From the NCBI RefSeq assembly GCF_900111195.1, contig NZ_FOGL01000002.1:186001-250000 (forward strand): 64,000 nt of DNA, written 5' to 3'. Made by a program: the position numbers and the translations under genes. This stretch comes from Gracilibacillus ureilyticus (GTDB taxonomy: Bacteria > Bacillota > Bacilli > Bacillales > Amphibacillaceae). Shown here piece after piece: positions 45,043 to 55,749 of the stretch (position 1 is its first letter; every line of letters starts with the position of its first letter). The notes beneath the pieces are model-generated. The model was given only the letters and a program-made list of their open reading frames with translations. It did not search any database and was not told where the DNA came from.

Positions 45043-45666
45043 ATGGATACTAATTGGGCAGGGACAATCATGCAGATGCTCGATAAAGCTGTAAAGCTAG
45101 TTTGGATGAATTGTTTATGGGTTGTATTTACATTATTGGGCGGCGTAATACTAGGTGTAATGCCAGCAACTGCTTCCGTTAGTTTCTTAGTTCGGAAAAT
45201 GATTAAGAACGAAGAGATTGAAAATGTATTTCAGGAATTCTGGCAATGTTATAAGCGAAGCTTTAAATCATCTAATGTAATTGGTATTTTGTTTTGGCTT
45301 GCCGGTTTATTTTTATTCATGGATATCTCTTTTTTAATACAAATGGAAGGAACACTTGCAACTGTGTTATTAACAGGGGTATTCGTATTACTTTTAGTAT
45401 TTTTTAGCGTCTTATTACACTTTTTTCCAATTTATTCCAGATTTGAAATGAAAACAATTTCGTATGCAAAGCTTGCATTAGTAATGGCGATGACACGTCC
45501 GTTCGTAACTATTTTCATGGTTTTGTGGTTAGGGGTTGTGACGATACTAAGTATTGAATTCACCGTAATCATTCCATTACTATTTAATGTTTTAATAATG
45601 TTAGGTATTAACTGGTTAAGTATAGTAAGGATAGAGAAAAAAGATTATCAATTAATAAATAAGTAG
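45043..45666 (+). CDS. DUF624 (YesL-like) membrane protein linked to the importer-arabinanase operon
   Basis: 207 residues, about five hydrophobic segments. The start follows the family: IMQMLDKAVKLVWMNCLWVVFTLLGGVILGVMPATASVSFLVRKM, then a charged loop with WQCYKRSFKSSN. AAAAGGGG precedes ATG 45043. It ends the operon, before a strong terminator. Second of four DUF624 proteins in the window. A role in sensing, assembly or tuning of the neighbouring importer is possible but unproven. Confidence 0.82.
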   Translation: MDTNWAGTIMQMLDKAVKLVWMNCLWVVFTLLGGVILGVMPATASVSFLVRKMIKNEEIENVFQEFWQCYKRSFKSSNVIGILFWLAGLFLFMDISFLIQMEGTLATVLLTGVFVLLLVFFSVLLHFFPIYSRFEMKTISYAKLALVMAMTRPFVTIFMVLWLGVVTILSIEFTVIIPLLFNVLIMLGINWLSIVRIEKKDYQLINK

Positions 45667-45668
45667 AA

Positions 45669-45705
45669 AAAGGAGTGGGCTGACACACAGCTCACTCCTT
45701 TCTTG
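45669..45705 (+). terminator. Terminator of the importer-arabinanase operon
   Basis: AAAGGAGTGGGCTG pairs with CAGCTCACTCCTTT (one G-U) over a five-base loop, followed by CTT. Confidence 0.85.
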
Positions 45706-45930
45706 CCTATAGGGGGATATTGGGGGAGAGTATAGCTTGGGACCTTTCGACTAAATTATGGATAAAAAAAAGATATGGATTCGAAAAATAATCCATTCAC
45801 AGTCTCTAAAAATTATGAGAATATGCAAGGTAGCAAAAAGGTATAATAACATTTTATAATAATCTTGAGACGGATGATTATTAATTAAGTTTAAACGGTT
45901 AAAAAGTAAGGTAGAACTTGCTCTATATTC

Positions 45931-47614
<1,684 letters not shown>

Positions 47615-47627
47615 TCGAATGATATCA

Positions 47628-47660
47628 GGAGGGCAAGTATACAATAGCTTGCCTTCCCTT
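47628..47660 (+). terminator. Intercistronic stem-loop after abfA
   Basis: GGAGGGCAAG (47628-47637) pairs with CTTGCCTTCC (47648-47657, one G-U), followed by CTTTC. Probably partial termination between abfA and the GH27 gene. Confidence 0.6.
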
Positions 47661-47700
47661 TCATCTCACATTTATTTTATGTATGAAAGGGGATTTATGA

Positions 47701-49029
47701 TTGAAACATCATCAGTATGCATTAACTCCACCAATGGGGTGGAATAGTTGGGATTGTTATGGCGCAACTGTAACGGAAGCAGAAGTGAAAGGTAATGCGG
47801 ATTACATGGCAGAGCATCTGAAGGAATTCGGCTGGGAATATGTTGTCGTCGATATTCAGTGGTCTGAACCTGGAGCGGTATCCTCGGCATATCGTCCATT
47901 CGTTCCATTAGATATGGATGAATACTCCCGTCTGGTACCTGCTGTCAATCGTTTTCCATCAGCAGCAAATGGCAAAGGCTTTAAGCCATTAGCAGATTAT
48001 GTACATAATAAAGGATTAAAATTTGGTATTCATATCATGAGGGGGATCCCAAGACAAGCGGTACATCAAAACACAAAAATTCTTGGCAGCAGTGCGGGAG
48101 CCAGGGATATTGCAAAACCTAACTCTATTTGTCCGTGGAATACGGATATGTACGGAATTGATCATACAAAAGAAGGTGCCCAGGCATACTATAACTCATT
48201 GTTTGACTTGTATGCTGAATGGGGAGTGGATTTTGTTAAAGTTGATGATATTGCAGATTCAAAGTTATACGGGATTCATGCTGATGAAATAAAAATGATT
48301 AGAGAAGCAATCGACCAATGCGGAAGGCCGATGGTGCTAAGTTTATCGCCGGGCCCTGCACCTCTTGATCATGCCAGCTTGTTGGAAGAAAACGCAAATA
48401 TGTGGCGTATGACTGATGATTTTTGGGATTTATGGCCACTTCTTTACGATATGTTTGAACGTTGTTATAAATGGAGTAAAAATATCGGTCCAGGTTATTG
48501 GCCGGATGCTGATATGTTGCCATTAGGTCATATTGGTATAAGATCTGTTGACGGTGGTGCCAGTGACAGATATACCAGATTTACGAAAGATGAACAGTTA
48601 ACGATGATGACACTCTGGTCCATATTTCGCTCACCATTAATGTTTGGCGGTGAGTTAAGGGATAATGATGATTGGACATTATCATTGATTACAAATAAAG
48701 AAGTGCTTGAAGCTCATAAATATGGGTTTGGAGCAAGGCAGGTTTACAGGGAAAACGACCAAGCTGTATGGATGTCATGCGGGGATAATCATACTATTTA
48801 TGTCGCATTATTTAATTTAACTGATAAGGAAAGCGAAGTTTCTACAACCTTTAGCCAGCTTGGAATAAGTGGCGGAGATATTGAACTGCGAGATTTATGG
48901 GCATGTGAAAATATTGCATTAACATCAGATAAGATTAGCTTTCACATACCGGCACATGGAGCCAAATTTGTTAAATTAACTAATGCATCCGTACAGTATT
49001 GCCAAAAGGTTACACATTTAAATTTATAA
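47701..49029 (+). CDS. GH27 glycosidase, probable beta-L-arabinopyranosidase
   Basis: 442 residues from TTG 47701 (AAAGGGGA upstream; the ATG at 47697 is out of frame). It begins LTPPMGWNSWDCYG as GH27 enzymes do. Nucleophile Asp182 in FVKVDDIA; acid/base is Asp239 or Asp240 in RMTDDFWD. Classical alpha-galactosidases have two acidic residues in their VDDxW motif near the N-terminus. Here it reads VVVDIQW (Asp51, Ile52), so the second acid, which contacts the galactose hydroxymethyl side, is replaced by Ile. That fits a substrate without C6, L-arabinopyranose, as in the Geobacillus Abp enzyme. Location between two GH51 arabinofuranosidases supports this. Intracellular. Confidence 0.85.
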   Translation: MKHHQYALTPPMGWNSWDCYGATVTEAEVKGNADYMAEHLKEFGWEYVVVDIQWSEPGAVSSAYRPFVPLDMDEYSRLVPAVNRFPSAANGKGFKPLADYVHNKGLKFGIHIMRGIPRQAVHQNTKILGSSAGARDIAKPNSICPWNTDMYGIDHTKEGAQAYYNSLFDLYAEWGVDFVKVDDIADSKLYGIHADEIKMIREAIDQCGRPMVLSLSPGPAPLDHASLLEENANMWRMTDDFWDLWPLLYDMFERCYKWSKNIGPGYWPDADMLPLGHIGIRSVDGGASDRYTRFTKDEQLTMMTLWSIFRSPLMFGGELRDNDDWTLSLITNKEVLEAHKYGFGARQVYRENDQAVWMSCGDNHTIYVALFNLTDKESEVSTTFSQLGISGGDIELRDLWACENIALTSDKISFHIPAHGAKFVKLTNASVQYCQKVTHLNL

Positions 49030-49051
49030 TAAATTAAAATGAGGTGGAGAA

Positions 49052-50533
49052 ATGAACAATAAGGCAGTTATTAATGCAGATGTTACAAAAGGAACAATTA
49101 ACAAAAACATTTATGGTCACTTCGCTGAGCACTTAGGACGCTGTATTTATGAAGGGTTTTGGGTAGGGGAAGATTCCGAGATCCCAAATACGAATGGTAT
49201 CCGTAATGATGTGGTGGAAGCGTTGAAAAACATCAACATACCAGTTCTTCGCTGGCCTGGTGGATGTTTCGCTGATGAATATCACTGGAAAGATGGAATC
49301 GGCCCGCGTGAAAACCGTAAACGTATGGTAAACACACACTGGGGTGGCGTAATCGAGAACAACCATTTCGGTACACATGAATTTTTCATGCTTTGTGAAA
49401 TGTTGGAAACTGAACCATACATTTGCGGAAATGTTGGTAGTGGAACAGTACAGGAAATGTCAGAATGGGTAGAGTATATGACATTTGATGGTGAATCTCC
49501 AATGGCGAATTTACGTCAGGAAAATGGGAAACAGGAGCCGTGGGCATTGAAATATTTCGGTGTAGGTAATGAAAACTGGGGTTGTGGTGGTAATATGCGA
49601 CCACAGTATTATGCGGACCTTTACCGAAGATTCCAGACATATGTAAGAAATTATGGTGAGAATAAAATATATCGTATTGCAGGCGGCCCTAATGTAGATG
49701 ATTATAATTGGACAGAAGTGTTAATGCGGGAAGCGCACCATTTAATGGATGGGCTAAGCTTACATTATTACACAATTCCTGGTGACTTCTGGTTAGGAAA
49801 AGGATCTGCAACAAACTTCCCTGAAGATGAATGGGATATTACGATGCAAAAAGCATACCATATTAAGGAATTGATTGAAAAACACAGTACTATTATGGAT
49901 AAGTATGATCCTGAAAAGCGTGTTGGTTTAATTATTGATGAATGGGGTACATGGTTCGATGTAGAAGAAGGTACGAACCCAGGATTCCTTTATCAGCAAA
50001 ACACGATCCGCGATGCTTTAGTTGCAGGTGTTTCCTTAAACATTTTTAATGATCATAATGACCGTGTTCAAATGACGAACATTGCTCAAACAATTAATGT
50101 ATTACAGGCAATGATATTAACTGATAAAGAAAAAATGATCTTAACACCAACTTACCATGTGTTTGAAATGTATAAAGTACACCAGGATGCTGAGAAGCTT
50201 GCTCTGGATATTCAGTCGGCAACCAAGAAAATAGCTGATAAAGAAATTCCGCAAGTGACAGCTTCTGCATCTAAAGCAAAAGATGGCTCCATCAACATTA
50301 CATTATGTAATATTGATAAAGATAATGAGACGGAACTAACCGTTGACCTGAGAGGTGCTAATCTTTCTGATATTAGCGGCCGTGTATTGACAGCAAATGA
50401 ATTGGACGCACATAATACATTTGATAATCCGGATAAAGTTAAGCCTGTTAGCTATACAGATTTCCAGGTGAATGGATCTGAACTTTCATTAAAATTACCA
50501 GCTAAATCTGTTGTTGCTATTTCAATTAAATAA
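49052..50533 (+). CDS. abf2: Alpha-L-arabinofuranosidase, GH51 (Abf2/XsaA type)
   Basis: 493 residues. [37 protein letters not shown], acid/base Glu174 in [10 protein letters not shown], nucleophile Glu297 in IIDEWGTWF, and C-terminal ending in [12 protein letters not shown]. It follows B. subtilis Abf2 (XsaA) throughout and differs from AbfA encoded 3 kb upstream, so the operon holds both intracellular GH51 types, which in B. subtilis split branched and linear arabinan fragments. GAGGTGG precedes ATG 49052. Operon terminator follows. Confidence 0.94.
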   Translation: MNNKAVINADVTKGTINKNIYGHFAEHLGRCIYEGFWVGEDSEIPNTNGIRNDVVEALKNINIPVLRWPGGCFADEYHWKDGIGPRENRKRMVNTHWGGVIENNHFGTHEFFMLCEMLETEPYICGNVGSGTVQEMSEWVEYMTFDGESPMANLRQENGKQEPWALKYFGVGNENWGCGGNMRPQYYADLYRRFQTYVRNYGENKIYRIAGGPNVDDYNWTEVLMREAHHLMDGLSLHYYTIPGDFWLGKGSATNFPEDEWDITMQKAYHIKELIEKHSTIMDKYDPEKRVGLIIDEWGTWFDVEEGTNPGFLYQQNTIRDALVAGVSLNIFNDHNDRVQMTNIAQTINVLQAMILTDKEKMILTPTYHVFEMYKVHQDAEKLALDIQSATKKIADKEIPQVTASASKAKDGSINITLCNIDKDNETELTVDLRGANLSDISGRVLTANELDAHNTFDNPDKVKPVSYTDFQVNGSELSLKLPAKSVVAISIK

Positions 50534-50576
50534 TATGGCAATTTGGCTTGCTAAATAAGAGTTTTAATCAAAAGGA

Positions 50577-50626
50577 AAACCGAACTATGACCGAATATTT
50601 ATTATATTCGCAGTAGTTCGGTTTAT
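50577..50626 (+). terminator. Terminator of the abfA-GH27-abf2 operon
   Basis: AAACCGAACTA pairs with TAGTTCGGTTT and an inner CGAATAT/ATATTCG stem extends the hairpin; followed by ATTCCTGTTTT. Confidence 0.88.
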
Positions 50627-50764
50627 TCCTGTTTTAAACCAATGAATTAGATAGCACTAATCCGCCGTTATGTTCTTTTTATTGTCCCCATAGCAATTTT
50701 CTGCTCCGTTTTTATATACAAGTGATCCAACCACTTATTTCACCTAAAATAAATAAATTGTCCA

Positions 50765-50780
50765 TCTTATACGTATAATT
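50765..50780 (+). promoter_or_regulatory. Variant AraR-like operator upstream of the second araP
   Basis: TCTTATACGTATAATT: 11/16 to the AraR consensus, built on the perfect palindrome TTATACGTATAA. It shares the TACGTATA core with the araN site at 38196. Confidence 0.5.
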
Positions 50781-50866
50781 TTTAGCATGTTAAGTATAAT
50801 CCCTACATATATTATGGTGAAAAGTAAAAGTTGTTAGACTAACCATATAAAAGAGGGGGGATTTAC

Positions 50867-51793
50867 ATGTCATTAGATCAACCGGCAGAAACGGGCAAAT
50901 CATCATTGGTTAAATTTATAAATTCTAAAAATGTTGTACCATATGTTTTAATTTCTCCATTTCTAGTCTCATTTCTTCTATTAACCGTATATCCGGCTGT
51001 GCAGGGGGTGATAATGAGTTTTCAAAAAGTTTTGCCTGGACAGGTGACTTTCGTAGGGTTATCAAACTATAACCGTATATTTAATCCGACATTTTTAAAA
51101 GCGCTTACAAACACCTCGGTATATGTTGTTCTTACTGTTATTATATTAACCGTCCTGCCTATGTTGTTTGCAACTATTCTCAATTCTAAAATAGTACGCC
51201 TGAAAACATTATTTCGGGCATCATTGTTTATGCCAGCTTTAGCATCCACGATTGTGGCAGGTATGGTATTCCGGTTAATGTTCGGCGAGACAGATACAGC
51301 TGTCGCCAATCAACTATTAAACTGGTTTGGAATAGATTCCGTTGATTGGCGTTTTAATGCCTGGTCCGGGATGTTCTTAATGGTAGTTTTATGTGTGTGG
51401 AGATGGTTGGGGGTTAACATTCTATATTTCCTTGCAGCATTACAAAATGTACCGGTTGAACTGTATGAAGCGGCTGAGGTGGATGGTGCTACAATATGGC
51501 AGAAATTTCGTCATGTCACTTTACCGTTCTTAAAGCCTGTCACTGTTTTCGTTGTAACAATATCCATCATTAATGGTTTCAGGGTATTTGAAGAAAGTTT
51601 TGTTTTCTGGGAGGCAGGTTCTCCAGGTAATATCGGTCTCACAGTTGTTGGATATATTTATCAGCAGGGTATTCAGCAAAATGATATGGGCTTTGGTGCA
51701 GCAATAGGTGTGATACTAATGCTTATTATATTCGTTATCAGTTTTATTCAGTTAATGTTAACAGGTGCCTTTAAGCGAGGTGATCAATCTTGA
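50867..51793 (+). CDS. AraP-type ABC importer permease, second copy
   Basis: 308 residues, six helices; LVKFINSKNVVPYVLISPFL, EAA loop ELYEAAEVDGATIWQKFRHV, FVFWEAGSPGNIGLTVVGYI. It is a clear paralogue of AraP at 35645, the polar N-terminus being shorter. AGAGGGGGG precedes ATG 50867. The 3' end overlaps the next gene by four bases (TTGA). First gene of a permease-permease-DUF624-binding protein operon. Confidence 0.88.
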   Translation: MSLDQPAETGKSSLVKFINSKNVVPYVLISPFLVSFLLLTVYPAVQGVIMSFQKVLPGQVTFVGLSNYNRIFNPTFLKALTNTSVYVVLTVIILTVLPMLFATILNSKIVRLKTLFRASLFMPALASTIVAGMVFRLMFGETDTAVANQLLNWFGIDSVDWRFNAWSGMFLMVVLCVWRWLGVNILYFLAALQNVPVELYEAAEVDGATIWQKFRHVTLPFLKPVTVFVVTISIINGFRVFEESFVFWEAGSPGNIGLTVVGYIYQQGIQQNDMGFGAAIGVILMLIIFVISFIQLMLTGAFKRGDQS

Positions 51794-52620
51794 ACAAAAA
51801 AGCAGTTAGCTGGGTTGTAACTGTGGGTATGGGGATAATCTCACTTATTGCATTATTTCCAATACTATTGCTATTACTCTCATCATTTCGTCCTTCATCA
51901 GAATTAATGCGCTCAGGAATTAGTTTAACCTTTGATTGGGCGGACTTGAATCTTGATAACTATCTATATATTTTCTCGCAAGCGGATGGCTATTGGACCT
52001 GGTATGCAAATAGTCTGTTAATCTCAGCGCTGACCATTATTCTATCATTATTCTTTTCTTCCATGGTAGGTTACGCTCTTGCAGTATATGATTTTAAAGG
52101 TCGCAATCTATTCTTTGGCTTTGTTGTCTTTATATTGATGGTGCCGTTTGAAATTCTCATGCTGCCTTTATTCCAAATGATGATTAGTGCACAGCTGGTA
52201 GATACTTATGCAGGGGTAATTCTGCCATTAATAGTGGCACCTATTGCTGTCTTTTTCTTTCGTCAGTATGCATTGGGGTTGCCAAAACAGTTAATGGATG
52301 CAGCGCGAATAGATGGGGCGACAGAATACGGAATATTTTTTAAGATTATGCTGCCATTAATGACTCCATCATTAGGTGCGATGGCAATATTACAAGGTTT
52401 GGGCAGCTGGAATAACTTCCTGTGGCCATTAATTGTTTTGCGTTCAAATGACATGTTTACATTACCAATTGGCCTTGCCACATTATTAACACCATATGGA
52501 AACAATTATGATGTCCTGATTGCAGGTTCTGTGATGACGATTATTCCAATCATTATCCTGTTCATATTCTTCCAGCGGTATTTTATTGAAGGGTTAACAG
52601 TTGGTGGAGTAAAAGGCTGA
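51790..52620 (+). CDS. AraQ-type ABC importer permease, second copy
   Basis: 276 residues starting at TTG 51790, overlapping the stop of the MalF-type partner, with GAGGTGA upstream. Six helices, EAA loop QLMDAARIDGATEYGIFFKI, C-terminus GLTVGGVKG. Very similar to AraQ at 34803 (YGNNYDILIAGSV and FLWPLLVLRSN blocks are nearly shared). Needs an external MsmX-type ATPase. Confidence 0.88.
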   Translation: MNKKAVSWVVTVGMGIISLIALFPILLLLLSSFRPSSELMRSGISLTFDWADLNLDNYLYIFSQADGYWTWYANSLLISALTIILSLFFSSMVGYALAVYDFKGRNLFFGFVVFILMVPFEILMLPLFQMMISAQLVDTYAGVILPLIVAPIAVFFFRQYALGLPKQLMDAARIDGATEYGIFFKIMLPLMTPSLGAMAILQGLGSWNNFLWPLIVLRSNDMFTLPIGLATLLTPYGNNYDVLIAGSVMTIIPIIILFIFFQRYFIEGLTVGGVKG

Positions 52621-52630
52621 AAACAGGGGG

Positions 52631-53290
52631 GTGAATAGTATATCAGGTTATCAAATGGTTGAATCACTTGATCGAATATTAAAAGCATTACTGAAAATTG
52701 TCTGGTTAAATTTTCTGTGGTTCGCGTCAGCGCTAACAGGTCTATTAATCTTTGGTATTTTCCCGGCTACGGTTGCTTTGCTGACTGTATCTCATAATGT
52801 CATAGAGAAGAAACTGGATTTCCCGATTTATCATCACTTTATTAATATTTATAAGAAGGAATTTGGAAGAGCAAATTTATCAGGATGGTTGCTAGTACTA
52901 TGTGCCATCATATTATATTTAAATTATCAGATTATTGACCAATCCAATGGCCAAGTACCACTAATTGTAGTTTTTTCTTTCTATTTTTTAATTATTATCT
53001 ACAGTTTAGTTGCAATCTGGATATTTCCGCTAATGTCCTGTTTTGAAGGAAATATCATTCAGTATTTAAAAAACGCTATTATTATCGGACTAACAAAATT
53101 CATCTACACCATACTGAACCTGCTCTGTTTAACGGTTTGCTTATATATATCATTGGAAATACCGGCAATGTTTTTATTTGTGACAGCAGGATTGACAGGG
53201 ATTCTGGTTATGTCAGTCAGCGTAAATGTTTTCTCGAAGACAGGTCTGTTACAACGAACCAGCTTAAACATAATTAATCAAAAGAATTAA
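52631..53290 (+). CDS. DUF624 (YesL-like) membrane protein inside the second araPQN operon
   Basis: 219 residues if started at GTG 52631, which sits directly on the AGGGGG ribosome binding site. The true start may be an ATA at 52640 or ATG 52655, so the start is uncertain. Family pattern: LLKIVWLNFLWFASALTGLLIFGIFPATVALLTV, then FINIYKKEFGRAN, and further hydrophobic segments. Unlike the other copies it lies between permease and binding-protein genes rather than at an operon end, strengthening a link to the importer. Confidence 0.8.
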   Translation: MNSISGYQMVESLDRILKALLKIVWLNFLWFASALTGLLIFGIFPATVALLTVSHNVIEKKLDFPIYHHFINIYKKEFGRANLSGWLLVLCAIILYLNYQIIDQSNGQVPLIVVFSFYFLIIIYSLVAIWIFPLMSCFEGNIIQYLKNAIIIGLTKFIYTILNLLCLTVCLYISLEIPAMFLFVTAGLTGILVMSVSVNVFSKTGLLQRTSLNIINQKN

Positions 53291-53310
53291 ATGATGGAGG
53301 TTATGAAAAG

Positions 53311-54636
53311 ATGAAAAATTACAAAATATTAGTTTTTCTGTTTGGATTGCTTCTATTTATCCTTGCAGGCTGTGGAGGAGGAAGTGAGGAAGAGGCTACA
53401 GGTACTGCTACCGCTGGGGAAGATATTGAAAATGCTACAGAGCTGACAATGTGGACTTTCGTGGAATTGCATATGGAGTTCTTTACAGACGCAGCAAATC
53501 GATGGAATGAAGAAAATCCTGATCGACCAATTCATCTGAAAGCTGAAACTTACCCTTATGATCAGATGCATAATAATTTACTGTTGGCATTACAATCAGG
53601 AAAAGGTGCACCTGATATTGCTGATATAGAAATTGGCCGTTTTCCCAATTTCCTTGAAGGCGAACCCCAGCTGCATGCGATGAATGAATATGTAGAACCG
53701 GAGATAGAAAACTTTGTTAAATCAAGATTCGATATTTACGCAAAAGATGGCAACTATTATGGAATGCCAACACATGTCGGCGCTTCAGTAATGTATTATA
53801 ACAAGGAAATCCTCGAGGAAGCGGGAGTCGATCCTGATAGTATTCTTACATGGGATGATTTTGTAGAAGCAGGAAAACAGGTTACAGAAAAAACGGATTC
53901 TGTGATGTTTAACTCATTTCCAGGTGATTACCTGCCTTTTTGGCAGATGGTTTCCCAGCAGGATTCTGATTTTATCGACACAGAAGGGAATATTACAATA
54001 AATAATCAGGAAAACCTTCGTGCACTCGAACTTTTAAAAGAAATGCAGGATCTGGGGATATCCGAGGTAGCTCCAGGTGGTGAGCCGCACGCCGAAGAAT
54101 ATTATCAATATATGAATGAAGGCGGGGCAGCGGCTATAGCAATGCCTGCATGGTATATGGGCAGGTTTACGGATTATATGACAGACCTTGAAGGCAAGAT
54201 GGTTGTCCGCCCTTTACCAGCATTTGAGGAAGGCGGAAAACGTTCAGCAGGAATGGGGGGGACGGGAACCGTTGTAACAAACCAGACAGAACATGAAACG
54301 TTGGCAAAAGACTTCCTTGCATACGCTAAACTATCAAAAGAAGCGAATATTAAATTATGGACAGTACTGGGCTTCGATCCACCGCGTCACGATGTTTGGG
54401 ATGATCCCGCTGTTTTAGAGGAAAATAAATTCTTTCGATATTTTGGTGATGATATTTTTGACACACTAACAGATATTAAAGATGAAATAAATGCAGTAAA
54501 TATAACAGAAAACACACCGGCAATAGCCACAGAGTTAAATACAAATACACTGAATAATATTTTGCGAGATGGAGCACAAACACCGGAAGAAGGCCTAAAA
54601 TCAGCACAGGAAGCAGTAGAGTCACAAATTGAATAA
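53311..54636 (+). CDS. AraN-type sugar-binding lipoprotein, second copy
   Basis: 441 residues: lipobox LAGC, Gly/Glu spacer, then a binding domain collinear with AraN at 36692. Shared blocks include YPYDQMHNNLLLALQSG, RSAGMGGTGTVVTNQ and KLWTVLGFDPPR. Segments differing between the copies (ELHMEFFTDA for GQHVDLYRDA; FNSFPGDYLPFWQMVSQQ for WNVGTEDWLMDMWPMISQQ) may change ligand preference. It is last in its operon, 20 bases after the DUF624 gene, an unusual place for the most abundant subunit. Confidence 0.9.
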   Translation: MKNYKILVFLFGLLLFILAGCGGGSEEEATGTATAGEDIENATELTMWTFVELHMEFFTDAANRWNEENPDRPIHLKAETYPYDQMHNNLLLALQSGKGAPDIADIEIGRFPNFLEGEPQLHAMNEYVEPEIENFVKSRFDIYAKDGNYYGMPTHVGASVMYYNKEILEEAGVDPDSILTWDDFVEAGKQVTEKTDSVMFNSFPGDYLPFWQMVSQQDSDFIDTEGNITINNQENLRALELLKEMQDLGISEVAPGGEPHAEEYYQYMNEGGAAAIAMPAWYMGRFTDYMTDLEGKMVVRPLPAFEEGGKRSAGMGGTGTVVTNQTEHETLAKDFLAYAKLSKEANIKLWTVLGFDPPRHDVWDDPAVLEENKFFRYFGDDIFDTLTDIKDEINAVNITENTPAIATELNTNTLNNILRDGAQTPEEGLKSAQEAVESQIE

Positions 54637-54640
54637 CGAG

Positions 54641-54676
54641 GAGAAGGGATCGTCATTAAAGCGATTCCTTTTTTCT
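54641..54676 (+). terminator. Terminator after second araN
   Basis: AAGGGATCG (54644-54652) pairs with CGATTCCTT (54662-54670, one G-U), followed by TTTTTC. Confidence 0.85.
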
Positions 54677-54745
54677 TTACAACCAATAATTAATAAGCTT
54701 AATATGAGAATATAAGCAGTTACAGAGAAGAGGGAGTTTTTAATT

Positions 54746-55618
54746 GTGAAGACATTATATTTGGATTGTTTTTCAGGGATAAGTGGGGATATGACGATTG
54801 CTGCTCTGTTGGATACTGGAGTAGATGTGGATTACTTTGAGAATGAATTGAAAAAGTTACATTTGGAAGAAGAGTATCAGCTGCAATTTAAGCGGGTGAA
54901 TAAAAATGGAATATCAAGCTTTAAATTTGATGTGATTTTTGATGATCAACCTCCTCATCACGATCATGACGATAATCATGGACATAGTCATCATCATCAT
55001 GGCCATGAGCATAATCACAGACATAGCCATCATCACGATCATGACCATGATCACAATCATGGACATAGCCATCATCATGATCATGAGCACAATCACGGAC
55101 ATACCCATCATCATCGTACATACAAGGATATTGTCACATTAATAGAAAATAGTGAACTTAATGAAACGGTTAAAGAACTATCTCTGAGAATGTTTAATGT
55201 GATAGGTGAAGCGGAAGCGAAAATTCACGGAATGAAATTAGATAATGTACATTTCCATGAAGTTGGGGCTATTGATTCTATAATAGATATTGTCGGCACT
55301 GCTATATTAGTTGATAAGCTGGCGGTAGAAAAGGTCGTGTCATCTCCCGTTCCGACAGGTTCTGGCCGTATTTCAATTGATCATGGTATCTATCCAGTTC
55401 CCGCACCTGCCACATTAGAAATTTTAAAAGATGTCCCATTAAAAAATAGTGATGTGAAAGGGGAATTGACTACACCGACTGGTGCAGCGATTGTTAAAGT
55501 GCTTGCTGAAAATTTTTCAGAGTCTATACCAAATATGACAGTAAATCAAATTGGTTACGGTGCAGGTACTAAAAATTTTAGAGAACACCCTAATATTTTG
55601 CGAGTAATTCTCGGATAA
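54746..55618 (+). CDS. LarC N-terminal-half (LarC1-like) protein with His-rich loop
   Basis: 290 residues beginning TLYLDCFSGISGDMTIAALLD, the LarC start. Residues 71-123 contain 31 histidines mixed with Asp, Gly, Asn and Ser; afterwards LDNVHFHEVGAIDSIIDIVGT, SSPVPTGSGRI and LTTPTGAAIVK are conserved LarC blocks. LarC inserts nickel into the pincer cofactor of lactate racemase and in Lactobacillus is completed by a frameshifted LarC2 half. Here the frame stops and a terminator follows 16 bases later, so no LarC2 exists at this site, and larA, larB and larE are absent. It may serve as nickel storage/chaperone, or be a reduced LarC. GTG start. Confidence 0.85.
   Translation: MKTLYLDCFSGISGDMTIAALLDTGVDVDYFENELKKLHLEEEYQLQFKRVNKNGISSFKFDVIFDDQPPHHDHDDNHGHSHHHHGHEHNHRHSHHHDHDHDHNHGHSHHHDHEHNHGHTHHHRTYKDIVTLIENSELNETVKELSLRMFNVIGEAEAKIHGMKLDNVHFHEVGAIDSIIDIVGTAILVDKLAVEKVVSSPVPTGSGRISIDHGIYPVPAPATLEILKDVPLKNSDVKGELTTPTGAAIVKVLAENFSESIPNMTVNQIGYGAGTKNFREHPNILRVILG
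54955..55115 (+). repeat. Degenerate CAT/CAC repeat tract coding for the His-rich loop
   Basis: About 160 bases of imperfect repeats such as CATGGACATAGCCATCATCA in several near copies. It is entirely coding and explains the spurious long frames seen here on both strands. Confidence 0.8.
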
Positions 55619-55633
55619 TATAATGCAAATTAG

Positions 55634-55666
55634 TAACCCTGTTTATTCATTAACAGGGTTATTTTT
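55634..55666 (+). terminator. Terminator after larC-like gene
   Basis: TAACCCTGTT pairs with AACAGGGTTA, followed by TTTTT. Confidence 0.88.
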
Positions 55667-55691
55667 CGTCGGTTAAAAAATACCTTGCATT

Positions 55692-55733
55692 ATTAAGTAA
55701 TTTAATATAAACTACTTAATGTTATTAGGTAAT
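55692..55733 (+). promoter_or_regulatory. Inverted repeat upstream of padR, possible autoregulatory operator
   Basis: ATTAAGTA (55692-55699) and TACTTAAT (55713-55720) form a perfect inverted repeat with 13 bases between. A third related half-site ATTAGGTAAT follows at 55724-55733. Lies 17-58 bases before the regulator's start. Confidence 0.55.
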
Positions 55734-55749
55734 ATAGGGGGTTGGGTTA

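Larger units (their letters stand above)
50534..50866. other. Intergenic region between abf2 and the second araPQ
   Basis: Holds the abf2 terminator (50577-50626), a variant AraR-like site (50765-50780) and a -10 TATAAT (50795-50800) without a good -35. Nothing else recognised. Confidence 0.45.

Noticed and set aside
54955-55115. Possible CRISPR-like or tandem repeat array
   Set aside because: Repeat units are irregular, contain no unique spacers and stay in frame as His-rich codons.
54914-55142. Overlapping Met-rich and His/Asp-rich frames on both strands
   Set aside because: They are reflections of the CAT/CAC-repeat coding tract of the LarC-like gene; no ribosome binding sites and no independent sequence sense.
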